DNA of 64,000 nt from Craspedostauros australis (GCA_026770025.1 JAMXDE010000014.1:682001-746000), one strand, 5' to 3'; positions 35,811 through 47,397 are shown, counted from the first letter of the stretch. The notes: a model not told the origin generated them from the letters alone. Made by a program: numbers and translations.

Positions 35811-36636
35811 CTTCGTCGTTTGCGTTGTTTTCGCTCGTTTTTCGTTTGGTTGGTTTGTGGATTGGTGCGTTTGTGTGTTTGTTTGCTTTCTGTTGCCAAC
35901 ACTTGTTAAAGCATAATCTTCTCGACGTCAATTGTTGGTTTGCGAGAAGAGGTGTATGGTGGGTACCTTTGGGTATGACCAGTGCTGTGCCTGTTCTGAT
36001 GGAGCGACTGTGATTGTTGTTGTGATTGTGAGTGGATGGCAGTGTCAGGAAGGAGGGGGCCATTTGACACCATGTCAGATCTGTTTTGGGTGTTGCTCAA
36101 TTGCGTTCTCCTCTCGTTGTGCTGACAACGCGAACACCACTTCTTTCGGCCGCATCTTTTGAAGCCTTGACGTTTGTTGGTGTCAGCGTCTGTGCGTCTT
36201 TCCGTTGATTGATACAACAGACAAGCAAAAGTTGATGCCAATCGGGCGTCTGCACCTCGAAAGTAGAGATAGCCTTCCACGCAGAACCATGGTGCCGACC
36301 ATGGTCCGCACCATCGTCATGCACGGCCATTTCTGGAATTATGGTGTATTCGTACGACCTGCATCAGTCGGTTTCAAAGGCAAGGACGCATTCATGGATC
36401 GTCGATGACACCACAAAGACAGGATGGAGAAAGCCTAATTCGTTTTGAATAAGAGTATGGTGGGGTTCACTGGGCACACTGTCGAGTAACGTTGCATTCG
36501 GTATCCACCCTCGATGCTCGAAGCAGTAAATCGGCTTTCTGAGAAGCGCCGTGCTGCATTACGCGTCACGTCCCATCACCCTTCCCCGAGGCGGATAGCA
36601 CTAGAGCATTTCACTCGAGTCCTGGCCTTGCTACGC
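35811..36636. other. Spacer, RING gene promoter to P450 3' end
   Basis: About 825 bases between two minus-strand genes. No recognisable gene; short ORFs have no conserved motif. Confidence 0.6.
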
Positions 36637-38565
36637 TCATTCGAAGGATCCGCCTTGCGGATTGGATGTGAATCGGCTGCCGGCCTCCTGGCCGATGTTC
36701 TGCACCTTCATGTGCACGCCGACGCATTTCATGGTGGCTCCCTTTTGCGTGTCGTCACGCGTGATCTGGAAGTTGTACTGAGAGCAGACGCGGGAGAGCA
36801 CCCACGCGATTTCCGCCAAGGCGATGCTTTGCCCGGCGCAGCTGTGGCTGCCCAGGGAGAAGAGCAGGTAGTGCTGCGGTGCGTCGTCATCCTTCGTGGT
36901 CTGCCATCGAGATGGTTGGAACTTGTCCGCGTCCTTCATGTTGAATCTGGTGAACAAGGCCGTTGGGAAGACGACTGTCGATCCCTCCGGGATGACGAGG
37001 GAGGTGTCGTCCAGGAAGAAGTCCTTCCCCGCGATCCTGGACCCGATCATGTTGTTGATGGGATGCAATCGCATGCCCTCGCGCACGATGTCCTTGAGCA
37101 TCTCATGAGCCAGCGCCACGTCGTGGCTGTTCAATGCCTTGCGCATCTTCTGAAGCTCGCTGTCGTTGTTCACGATCTCGTAGATGATCCATGACAGGGA
37201 GTGCGACGTGGACTCCAAGCCCGACAGTATGATCATGGCAATGTCCGAGATGCGGTGCTGGTCGTCTTCGTAATCGTCGTTCTCGCTGATGTACTGGATG
37301 ACAGACTCGGCATTCTTGAGGTTCCTCTTCTGCGTCGGGCTATCTCGTCGCAGGGGAGCCCAGCTCTGACTCCCTGGAGTTGTGCCGACGTGGTTCTTCT
37401 TGTTGCGATATTCGTTGAGGACGTGGTGGGCGAACTTGTTGATGACCTGGACTGCCTCATGCGCGCGACGCAGTTTCGGATCGAACCAGGAGTCCCGCAA
37501 TGAGATCTCGCTCTGACCACGGAAGACATCGGCCTCGAGACCGAAGGCCGATGTGGCGGTGCCCAATTCCGGGATGATGAGGTTGGCCTCCTTCGCTTGG
37601 ACGGGGTATTCGAACATGGCCCGGCAAAGGATCGAGAAGGTGAGGTAGACCATTTCCTGCGAGAGGTCGATGGATTGCTTGCCATCCTGAGCGAACTTGT
37701 CCAGGCGCTCCTTGATCCAGCGTTCCGTGCATTCCTTGCAGACTTTTTGCAACCGCTTCATGGAGTTGTGCTGGAATGATGCGGTGAGGGCGGATCGGGA
37801 TGTCTTCCAGTGTGGTCCGTTGGAGGAGCACATGTTGAGAGATCCCGCGGAAAGGTTGGCCATGGCCTGGTAGGCATCGAGGTTTTTGACAGTCTTGGGA
37901 TCTCTGAGGATGGCCTGCGCTGCTTTAGTGTCGCCGACCACAATGACCTTGGAGAATGTGGACGAGGATGACGACGGCTTGGAAAACCCAGGCAAGTCCA
38001 GCTGGAAGATCGGCCCATGCTTTTCCGCGGCCTCCGTCATGAAAGGGCAGACATCATCCACGTTCGCAAGCGCCCGAAGAATGGTCGCCTTCGACTCTCG
38101 CAACACGGGTGGCATCGAGTACTTGCCGAATGAGCGCAGGCGCCGTCGATCGCGGAGCTTGGACGCGATCCATCTGCACACGGAGATGATGACAGCGACA
38201 AGAAGGATGGCAGCTGAAGCTCCAACTGCCGCTACCAGATGCAGTGACTGCTGGTCCAACTGCTCGAGCTGCGGCAGGTGGGTTTGCATTGCAGCTCGGC
38301 AGGTGTCGGGTGCCTGCTTGAGGATCTGCACACCATCAGCGACGCTGGCGCGAATGATATCGCGCAGGTCGTCCGCCATAGGCAACCCACTTGTGGATTC
38401 TGGATGCCGTGCGTCAGCTGCAGCGGGAGGAGCCGCGGTGCTCCTCTGATCGGTTCTGCCCTCATCGCCGTCACCATCAGCAGCGGTCGCGGTGGTGGCG
38501 GTATCAGCGAGGCACTTGCCTCGTCGAAAGAGCTGGCACAAGACCTGACGCACCTTCTTCATCAT
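36637..38565 (-). CDS. Cytochrome P450 monooxygenase
   Basis: Single exon, 642 aa, longer than the usual ~500 because of ~105 residues before the membrane anchor. The anchor LHLVAAVGASAAILLVAVII is at about residues 108-127, followed by basic RWIASKLRDRRRLRSFGKY and a Pro hinge (SMPPVL). P450 marks: WKTSRSALTASF (C helix), the I-helix LSGLESTSHSLSW (the Glu-Ser-Thr pair serves for oxygen activation), the K-helix E-x-x-R in VREGMRLHP, FQPSRW, and the heme loop FSLGSHSCAGQSIALAE with the axial Cys. It would oxidise a hydrophobic substrate with NADPH via a reductase at the ER or a plastid envelope. I cannot assign a clan or substrate. The N-terminal extension is Ala/Asp/Gly-rich and not a plastid presequence. 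Confidence 0.92.
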   Translation of the reverse strand: MMKKVRQVLCQLFRRGKCLADTATTATAADGDGDEGRTDQRSTAAPPAAADARHPESTSGLPMADDLRDIIRASVADGVQILKQAPDTCRAAMQTHLPQLEQLDQQSLHLVAAVGASAAILLVAVIISVCRWIASKLRDRRRLRSFGKYSMPPVLRESKATILRALANVDDVCPFMTEAAEKHGPIFQLDLPGFSKPSSSSSTFSKVIVVGDTKAAQAILRDPKTVKNLDAYQAMANLSAGSLNMCSSNGPHWKTSRSALTASFQHNSMKRLQKVCKECTERWIKERLDKFAQDGKQSIDLSQEMVYLTFSILCRAMFEYPVQAKEANLIIPELGTATSAFGLEADVFRGQSEISLRDSWFDPKLRRAHEAVQVINKFAHHVLNEYRNKKNHVGTTPGSQSWAPLRRDSPTQKRNLKNAESVIQYISENDDYEDDQHRISDIAMIILSGLESTSHSLSWIIYEIVNNDSELQKMRKALNSHDVALAHEMLKDIVREGMRLHPINNMIGSRIAGKDFFLDDTSLVIPEGSTVVFPTALFTRFNMKDADKFQPSRWQTTKDDDAPQHYLLFSLGSHSCAGQSIALAEIAWVLSRVCSQYNFQITRDDTQKGATMKCVGVHMKVQNIGQEAGSRFTSNPQGGSFE

Positions 38566-38634
38566 TCGTCTTGGGTTGCTTGCGTGTCTGGTTCCTCGTG
38601 TGGAGTCCTCGACTTTATGTGCGGGTACTTGTCA

Positions 38635-38659
38635 AGTGCAGTGCAGTGCAGTGCAGTGC
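38635..38659. repeat. (AGTGC)5 pentanucleotide repeat
   Basis: Five perfect tandem copies just upstream of the P450 start codon (on its 5' side). Confidence 0.9.
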
Positions 38660-40116
38660 AGGGCGGTAAGATGGCGAGATGGGCTCCTTGCCTTGGATAT
38701 GTCTTTCGTCTTCGTCTTTGGCAGCGAGCAGTAGTGCACGGAACGCGATGAAAATGGAAGGAAGCGGCGGGAGGCGAAGGGCTGTTGTTGCTACTGCCTC
38801 TGGTACCGCCACTGACCCCTGTGCGAGCACGAAATGGGGCGCACTATTCGTGTCAGTGTAAAGAGTGGCAGTGGAAAGAGGTTACCGACCCTGCCAAGCC
38901 CAAGAGATCGCTCTGCTTGCTCCGTCTTTGCGTTGCCCGTGCGTCGTCTTTGCTGCAGCCAACTCTTTGACCACTCGGCTTAACTTTGGAGTATGGTTGA
39001 TGGTGGTGTGGATGTGTTTGTGATTCTTGCAGGAACGATTGTTCAATGCTGATAATGAATGGTGCTCGTTGTGTGACGCCCTCTGCACTTCAGCTGCCGG
39101 CTGTCGTTTCTGATGTTCGTGTCGTTGTTGATGCTAATGTGTGGGTACCACCAATTCAAACACCAAGACAAAGCACGAGGGAGGCAAAGACGAAGACACT
39201 GATGTGCGTGTGTTGAAGAGAGGCGACAAGAGGAAGAAGACGAAGAACGCCCTGCGACAGAAGGCGCAGAAGCAAGAGAACGATCGTGGTTGGGCGACAG
39301 ATGACACGGGGTGCGACGTTGCAACCGACGCCATCAGGCAGGGTGACATCCGAAATTCCAAATTTCTGCGACACAGAGCAAAATGCCGACAAATTTGCGT
39401 GAATCTGTCCATCTCCAACTCGTGAATGATACAGAAAAACAATAAGTAACGATGGCTCATGTGAGTCAATCGATACGTGGGACGTTATGTAGAGGTTAAA
39501 CAACATGGTTTCGACAAAACAAGCAATGACGAGGTCACAAAAAATGTCAAACGGGGGAGAAAATGATGATGTGTGCAACGAACCAGTCCTTGTCATCCTC
39601 TTGTTTCTCTTGATGCACAAGCGGAGGACATACGACCTGCGCCAAACCGTAAACTGGGTCACGATAACGCTAGTTGTAGAGTTTTGGCCCCTTGTTGCCA
39701 CTGGTTTGCTTGCTTTTGGGAGAAACGGCGATTGTACATTTAGAGCTATTTCGTGTTTACTCTCGCTGATCCGTCTTCTACGTCACAGGGGACGGATTCC
39801 ACGTCATGCAAAACGAGTCACAACAGAGGAAGAGACATCGTGTGACTCTTCCTCCACAAGACAACGTGATGACCGTGCGAAGCAACAACAGAATGCCAGC
39901 AGATCCGAAGGTTCGTCATCTCGCAGTCAGCAACTCCACTGGCAAGGCTCCGTCATTCCGGTCAACCACCATTTGCAATCTTTGCATGTCATCTGCGCCC
40001 GGCCTCGCGTCTGAATCTCTTTGTTCTCGTACACAACTGCAGAGCAGAGCAGAGTGGAGCAGCTCCATCGCTTCCACTTCTTGCACTGCTTCCTTTGGTG
40101 TCATAAAAAGGATCAG

Positions 40117-40193
40117 CCAACAACCAACAACCAACGATCAACGATCGATCAACGAACAACGAACAACGAACAACAAGCAACAAGCAACCAAGA
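40117..40193. repeat. Degenerate CAACGAACAA tandem repeat
   Basis: A low-complexity run of CCAACAA, CGATCAA and CGAACAA units upstream of the remnant gene. Confidence 0.7.
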
Positions 40194-40600
40194 GCAGCCC
40201 ACACCGTGCAGCCATCACTCCTTTCTGCCAGGCCCTTGCTGCATCCAAGCATCTCATCCTCGCGTCGGAGCTCAATGAGACGCCTGAAGGATCCAAGCAC
40301 GAAGAGAATGATCAGGATGTTCAATCGGCGCCGCCCTCCATCGCATCTCCGCAACCTCATCTGCAGCCCCATCTGCTGCCAGAATCTGATGCTGCTGCGC
40401 CCCATGATGCAGATGATTACTCATGGCACCGACCCAACGAGGGCAGCATCTTGAAAGACTCCACCCTTCTGCAACAGCAGACGCCAGTACCAACACGGCA
40501 CCGCGGACAGCAGCAGCAGCAGCAGCAGGAGCTCCATCACAGCACCAAGAAATGGTGCATGGCTGCTGCGCCTACTCAGAACCTCAAACACACATGGTAG

Positions 40601-41053
40601 ACCCACGCCAGGCAGTGCTGTATCTTCCAGACCGCGTTCCCGATCCCAGAGGATGGATACGCTGAGGATTTCTCGCATCTGCAGTACGCCATCACATGCA
40701 TGTTCAATCTCGGCTTGTGCCACCACCTCTTGGCCGTCCAGGAATGTTCGCAACAACACAGCAGCCTCCGCATCTCCAAGCGCCTCTACGAACTGGCGTA
40801 CAACCTCCTGACAGAGCCTCAGGTGGCGACAAGCGATGTGCGCAACATCTTCCCCCTGGCGATCCTCGACAACTTGGGTCAGGTGCATTGACTGGATGGA
40901 AATCAAACCCAATCGAATCATTACTTTGAGCAACTACTGTCAACGTTGATGTTCATCGTGGAGTACACAGACTGCACTGAAGGCCTGGGCGGGTTCTTCT
41001 CGAATGTGATGGATCTCATGCTGCGAGATCCATTGACGGCACGGGCGGCTTAG
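40601..41053 (+). pseudogene. Remnant of a diatom TPR-like helical protein gene, interrupted by TGA
   Basis: One frame of 151 codons reads as a conserved helical domain that I know from many uncharacterised diatom genes: FPIPEDGYAEDF, then NLGLCHHLLAVQ, KRLYELAYNLLTE, IFPLAILDNLGQVH, and YFEQLLSTLMFIVEY...GGFFSNVMDLML, ending ARAA and TAG. A TGA at 40889-40891 lies in frame inside this otherwise intact block, directly after NLGQVH. CGA to TGA would be one change. The codons before 40601 read TAG, but that TAG fits an intron acceptor, so an upstream exon within 40200-40600 (poly-Gln/Pro/His-rich frame) is possible. No intron would remove the TGA without also deleting conserved residues. I call it a young pseudogene of a host gene; a truncated expressed protein is the alternative. 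Confidence 0.6.
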
Positions 41054-41941
41054 CCACTGCAGCACATGCGATCTGCTTTGCACACAAATCAGGGAACTGC
41101 ATCAGCATCACAGTGCACGGTGCAGATATAGATATATATATATAAACAATAGAGCAGTCCGAGTCAATGGTTTTCACAAGCAGCAAGAGCATGCATGGAG
41201 TACGCGAATGAGTGAAGTCTACGAGCAGTACATGGAGTAGTGGACTGTGCTCTTAGTGTACGAGTATGTAACATATTATAGGAGCTGCACTAGCACATCA
41301 CAACATAGCATAGCATAGCATACGAGCATTGCGTGGTGTGTATCGTTGTGCTCTGCTCTACTCTACTCTGCTCCACCAATACATGACGATCGTGCTAGTG
41401 GCAGTGCCGTCGGCAGGGCACGAGCAGAGATGAATGATCGGAGGATGCATCGTTGGTGCTCCAGTGACGAGTACAGACACGTGGACTTGATGGCAGCAAA
41501 GATTGTGAGGGTTGCACATGTATGATGAAAAGGAAGTGGAGTACTGGCATGGTACGATGTGGTACAGATGTACGAGTGCGGTACCAACAAAGAGGAGCCT
41601 TTGCCATTCGATTGATTTGCGCAACACACACCGATTGTGCTGGCGCTCCGATCGACGCAGTTGAGGCCTTGGAGCGTTTTTTGTGTGTGGTTCGGCTGGA
41701 ATTTTTCCGACCAGAGCGGCACAACACAACGCGGTGGCTCCACAACGCACACCATTCACGACACAAAAATAACGGTCCTCGTCACAAAAATCACACCACT
41801 CATCACAAAACACAAAAAAACTCAAACACAACACATCACATCACATCACAATCCTCCATGCCATCAAGCAGACGATGCGCACACAACCATTCGAACCACA
41901 GGTGTGTCTAAAACATATAATACTACTACTTCGACTTGCAT
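41054..41941. other. Spacer between remnant gene and transposase
   Basis: About 890 bases of AT- and repeat-tinged sequence: a TATATATATATA run near 41129-41140 and ATAGCATAGCATAGCAT units near 41303-41320. No gene recognised. Confidence 0.6.
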
Positions 41942-44491
41942 TTACATCTCTGCTGTGTTGGTATCCTGCTCTGCCTTGCTGTGATGCTCGGTCTTGCCAA
42001 CGAACATGGCCACTTTGAATGTATTCATGGTGGGTGCTGCTTCGGTCTTGCTGTTGTTGTTGTTGTTGTGAGGCTCAATGATCTCGGCTTTGCTCTTGCT
42101 GGGCGTCTTCTTCTTCTTGCCTTTCTTCTGTTGCTCAGCCTCCTCGTTGGCTTTGGTGGTCACAACGATTTGCTTCTCCAGCAACGGAATGAGGCTGCTG
42201 GTTGTTTGCAGGTTCGTTTTCAGGCACTGCAGTCCACTGACAGCCATCACCTTGAGCGCATCATTGTACATACCTTTGATGTCAGGCTTGGCGTATTTGA
42301 AGCCAGCTGATTTGCCTTTGTTGCCTGTTGCAGCTGGTTTCTTGGTGGTTGCGTTGGTTGCCTCCTCCTCCTCCAACACGAAGTCCGTGTGAGACACGGT
42401 AACGCCGATCTTGTTGCCGTTCTTGTCAGTTTCGGTGAACGTTTGTTTCCGCACATTCATGCTCAGGCCCTTGCGCTCCGTCACAAATTCGTCACCTCCT
42501 TCCGCAGCACAAATTGCGTAGGCGATCTGATGGTGGCGAACATACGCACTCGCCAGCTTGTCCAGCCCAAATTGCTCCCAACAGGTTTCGCAAGCACCCC
42601 ACAACGCATCAGTGGTGAACATGCGACTCCCGTTGTGCTTACCTTGATATGCTGACACGTGTTTCGACATTGCTGGGAATATCGCATCGTCTTTCACATT
42701 CGTGATGGGAGAATTTGGTGGTTGCAGTCGTAAGTGCCATCCGCGACTGTCGAACTCTTCGTTGATGAACCTAAGTAGTTCCGTGTCTCTGTGTGGCCCC
42801 GCACCATCCATCTGGTACCGAATCACCACGTTTTTTCCCGTCTCGGCCTTGATTTTGCTGGCGAGCGAATCCAGTGCGGGGATTTCTGCTTCGCAGAAGA
42901 ATGTCTTGAGGCTGTACTTCGGCTTGGGCTTATCAGGCGCACCAACTGATTCCTTGCTGCCCGTGATCTCCAGTGCTTGGAAGTACAGTTCACCCTTCAC
43001 ACGAGAGATTTTGTTGGGATCAGGAAGGTGTTTGTACTTGGTTGGCGAGACCCAAGTTCGCTTGTACGTATTCTTCTGCGCTGGGACCATGCGCCCAACA
43101 CGTTCAAAGCTGACCCGATACGCCTTTCCTCCTTGCGCAAAGGAGTTACCTGTTGGTGCGAACGCTGTTGATGCAATCGCCATGGTCTTTTCAATGTGGC
43201 ACTTGTGGTGCACAGGGTGGTCGATAGGCTTAACTCCCATCTGGGGCACATGTTTGAGGTTGCGCCGAGCGACAATAGAGTAGAACCACTTTTCGTCCAT
43301 GTGGACAACAACAACTTGCGTATTCGGGAACAGCTGCGCTGATTCCCAGAACACACATAAGTCCTTGGCCCAGATCTCGCGCTTCATCTTCGTGGTGCCA
43401 TTGATCAGAGGGAGCATTGTTGTAGAGCGGTATTCGCTGCCCTCCAAACCCATCACGTATGTTCGAATGGTCTCTGCGCTAACACATTCGACATTGCCCC
43501 TTCCTGCTAGTTCGTGTGCAATATCGTCCCACGAGAGTGCGCCACCGCATTGTCGCATCACATCCTGGAGGTCGTATTGGAGGAATGGACCGCGCTCCAA
43601 CCACAAATCGGACAGGGCTTTCGCAGATGCCAGCTCCTCAGGCAAAGCAGAAGCAAATGCAGATGAGATGTTGTCAGACTTCAACCGTTGTTGTGGATGT
43701 TTCAGCCTCAACTGCTTAGCGAAGGCAGCGCGTGGCGTGAAGCATTGTTGTTGTTTCTGGGAGCTGGTGAAGATGCTCCTGCCTGTGTCGCTGCGCTTCT
43801 TCCGTTCGAAGTTGTTCTGTTGGAACTTTCGGATGTTGCTGGCGACAGTAGAAGTGCCAATATCCCAAGCATGGGCGATCAATTTTGCATTGGCTGGGAT
43901 CCCACCCAAATTGAAGTAGAGAACGATGTAGTTGTGCTTTTCTTGCCTATCAAGTTGTTTCTTGCTATTGGTGGTCTTAGTGTTGCTACGCCCTCCATCC
44001 TTTCGCAACCATCCTTTCGTTGTTGGACCTTTCTTCATCTGCTTCTTGAGATGGGCGATTGCCATTTCTTTCTGTTGACGTGAGACCTCCAGAAAAGCAG
44101 CGATTTTGGCTTCTTGCAATTCCATGGTAGTTGGGGATGGTGTGGGGGGCTCAGCCTTGTTGTTGGCACGCGTGGCAGCGACGGAGTGATGCTGGGGAGA
44201 AAGGAGGGAAGGCTTAGCAAGGCCACCAGCGTTTGGAGTCCGTGCGAAGGTAGCAAGGCTGTGTGGCGCGCACAGATCCTCACGAACGATGTACATGTGC
44301 CCTCTGGACATCACTGGGGTCACCATGACCATCTCCACCTCTCCTGGTGCAAGAGGCCCATCACGTTTGACGGTAGCGCCCTCAACAGTCAGCTTCATCA
44401 GCGACTGGACATGGCACACACCGAGGTCATGAACCCTGCCACGTGAGTCCGTGTGGGATGACACCTTCACACAGTCACCAGCGAGCATCAT
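41942..44491 (-). mobile_element. Mariner-like (DD38-39D) transposase, full-length ORF
   Basis: One uninterrupted ORF of 849 aa from MMLAGDCVKV (a TTG start would add 17). This is much longer than usual Tc1/mariner transposases (~340-400 aa). A helix-turn-helix lies at about residues 190-240 (LIAHAWDIGTSTVASNIRKF). The catalytic DDE fold has VVVHMDEKWFY (first Asp, ~398), RYQMDGAGPH (second Asp, ~560) and PPNSPITNVKDD (third Asp). 38 residues separate Asp 2 and 3 (39 to the next Asp). This matches the plant mariner pattern NSPDLNVLDLGFF. Extra parts: an N-terminal ~90-residue domain with GDCVKVSS...GRVHDLGVCHVQSL that looks like a small beta-barrel, and a C-terminal ~200-residue tail with KKGKKKKTPSKSK, a likely nuclear signal. 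No stop or frameshift is seen, so it may be young. I could not find terminal inverted repeats by eye. Confidence 0.85.
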
Positions 44492-44758
44492 GCTTGCAAG
44501 GTGAAGAGTACAGTGATTGCAGGATGATACAACTATGTCCAATGTGGGTGAAGGTTGATAGAACTGTGTTATTGTGTGTGCTTGTTTGAAGTGATGGTTT
44601 ACAAAGTTAAGTTTGTTGAGATTATGAGCTCATCAATAAGAGCTCATCATCTTCCTGTTTTCTACTTCTTGGCTCCACTAATGGTGCTATTCACCATTGT
44701 CCATCGTGTTGTAACCATGCCAAACTGCTGGTTACTCCTGCTAATTAGTGTATCTGCG

Positions 44759-44788
44759 TCCAAACATGTGCTATGACACATGTTTGGA
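44759..44788. repeat. 12-bp inverted repeat (hairpin)
   Basis: Arms TCCAAACATGTG (44759-44770) and CACATGTTTGGA (44777-44788) are perfect, with a CTATGA loop. It lies about 270 bases 5' of the transposase start codon. Confidence 0.85.
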
Positions 44789-45082
44789 GGTCTAATAGAG
44801 TCTCTTTGATCCTCTTGGATCATCTTCCTAATTTTGTCTTGGGTCTGAAACCCGCATCACATTTTCCAAATTCTATCGAGTAGTTTTCTTGGATCTTTCG
44901 AATCGAAGTGTGACTGACACAAAGGACTCACAACTCGAACAACGATTGGATTGATTCAGCACACATGGTCTAACAACAAGGGAACTCATGGTGAATACTA
45001 GCTGTGTGCCAATAGAGGTTGCAAGCTGATTGTACAAGATTGGCTGGTCATGACGCACACCAGGCACACAAGGAGAACAACA

Positions 45083-45127
45083 CAGCACAGCATGGCTCAG
45101 CACAGCATGGCTCAGCACAGCACGGCG
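45083..45127. repeat. 15-bp minisatellite, three copies
   Basis: Unit CAGCACAGCATGGCT at 45083 and 45098 (identical), and a third with two changes at 45113. Confidence 0.9.
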
Positions 45128-47397
45128 CAGCGCACCACAGAACGGCATGGACAACACAGGAGGATGGTCACAAGGTGCCTTGTACCATCCACTCTTTCCT
45201 TTGTGGGAAGGTCACAGTCATTCTACATTCTGTGCAAGCTATGACTACAAGCAGCAGAGAAACAGGAGGAACTCGTTTGACATGCGCTGTCTTTTCTGTG
45301 TTCACTTTGTGAGGAGGATTTTGTGCCTCCGCTTTGTCGTTGTGGAATGGAGGCGCAATTCGGGACTCGAAAAGTGTTCTCATTGGTTGGCACATTCGGC
45401 AGAATTGTGGTTAATCTCCATGGCCCCCAACAGCAAAAACTGTTTGAGAACACCAAACACAACACAACAACACGACAATGGAGAAACACAACAAAACTCC
45501 TCAAGCGCCGTCGAACGGCATCATCGTCACTGCCACAACCAGCGGTCCAGTGCAAGATCTGAGCACATGGGCGGAACCGCCATGGAAAGATTGGTAGATG
45601 AGCGAGAGGGGGTTGCCGGAGTGGTTGATTTGGGGCCGTCGCAGGCCCACGCGCAAACGATACGATTCGGAGGAACATCAGCTCGTTGGATATGGTCTCT
45701 GCCTGGAATGCACAGGCCATTCCAACGACCATGGATGGGCAAGACGTATCCAAGAGGATACGATGAAGATGCACACGAAGTTTGAGGGTCGGGGGTGGCC
45801 TGGAAGGTGCCCTCCGCAAGAAACAAGTGGAGGGCAAGAGTTTTTTGGTGGGTGGCGGCGGACACATCACGTGACTTGGGTGGTGATGGGCGCCATTGAC
45901 AAGTCACCCAGATCGCCAAGCTACCCATCGCAGATGTGTTCAGAATCAAATCAGGAACAAGGATATGGAGGAGATTCCGAGTAGGATTGTCTGGAAGAGG
46001 CTGCAGCCTGGGATGCACACAAAATGGTGTTTTTGGGGTGTCGCAAAAACTCCATGTTGGCGTCAGCCCATGGAGATGTACCTTTGGAGGTATGAACGCC
46101 CCAACCATTTTGAACACATCAGTGTGTCGCCAGAGAACGTGGGAACGCATGAGGGGCATGTGAAGAAGCTGCAAGGGTCCTATCGACGAGATACGGATCC
46201 AAATCCAAACGGCATGCGCGTCGGAATCGGGTGTTCGAAATTTCTGCGTTTCAGTGCAGGGACAGTTTGGAGTGTGAAATGCACATTGGACTCGGAGCGC
46301 TTCATGGAGTGGATAGATGGGGGGTATCCGGAGCCAGTGTGGTGCGCAGATTGTGAAAATGCCAGGGATGATAATGATGATCATGGGTGGTGAAGGTAGG
46401 GCAGCATGATGCCATCGAGAATTTTTCGCACCCACCACCTGACACACAGCAAGCCAAAACGACATTAAAAATAAAGTTCATACAAATTTAACTTCGATAT
46501 TCAGAATAAGCGATAGCCAAGCGTCCGAATTCACTGTCTATTTTAAATTTTAAACCATATGGTGTCGAGATATAACATCATAAGCAGTTGTTTGGATGGT
46601 TTTGGGCGTGCTCTATTTTAGTCTACTTTATCACGACTCATCACGAGTAAAACTCCACAACTAGTGTTATCGTGAACAGTTTACGGTTTGGCGCAGGTCG
46701 TACTACTACGAGCAGAGTAGCATACGACCCTCGAGCAAAGTCGTAGAGTATGACAGCATCCTCCATTCTTTTCTACCATAGCTTGGATGTGAAGAATAAT
46801 ACATCTTCTACATGTATTTACTCGCCTTCTGAATCAATTCCAGGCTGCCGAAGTCAAAGAAAAGCATCCAAGATTGCCTGCTCTGCATGGCACTGCTAGC
46901 TTCTCTCAGAGTTGTACGAACGTTGGACCAGTGCAGTACAAACTGCATGAGATAGCGCGTGTACTTCGTGCACCTGCATCACAAATGGTGAGAGAGGACG
47001 AATCAGGCCTGTCGGTATGTGAGGATCCCTTGCGCAGAGGCTATCGCATCGTCTCCACAACAGCATGAGGAACAAGGCAACGCCGAAGTCGTGGTGTCTT
47101 GATCGAGTCATGCATGTATCTTTTGCGCCCAACTCGTGACCGTCAGTCACACACAAAACAGTCATCGAAACAAGAGAGAAAAGCACACACGAGAAACTTG
47201 GGGAGATGAGAGAGAAGGGCAGCTCCGACGCGAACTCCCATCACACCAACAACGAAGGCTGCCACACCAGAACACCCACAAGAGAGCATCACCGCCATCC
47301 CTCCCTTCGCCTTCGTATCTCCTGCTTCTGGCTCCTCTCCGGACGGGTTCCTGACGATACCATCGTCGACGCCAACATTACCGATCCTATCCTATCC

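Larger units (their letters stand above)
38566..40600. other. Gene-poor stretch left of the remnant gene
   Basis: About 2 kb. It holds the P450 promoter with a GTGCA/AGTGC pentanucleotide run at 38635-38659, and an AACGAACAAC-type tandem run at about 40117-40193. Some long ORFs exist (for example 39141-39425 plus and 39156-39701 minus) but lack an ATG start or any motif. Part of 40200-40600 may be a 5' exon of the remnant gene to the right. Confidence 0.5.

Noticed and set aside
39141-39425. 94-codon charged plus-strand ORF
   Set aside because: No ATG in frame (a stop lies just upstream of a GTG) and no recognised motif.
40598-40600. TAG before the remnant domain counted as a second premature stop
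   Set aside because: The bases fit an intron acceptor, so it may not be in the mRNA; only the TGA at 40889 is counted.
41000-44900. Terminal inverted repeats for the mariner-like element
   Set aside because: No matching ends with TA duplications could be found by eye, so the element borders are left open.
45083-45127. Regular 15-bp repeats considered as a CRISPR array
   Set aside because: The copies touch each other without spacers, and the genome is nuclear eukaryotic; it is a minisatellite.
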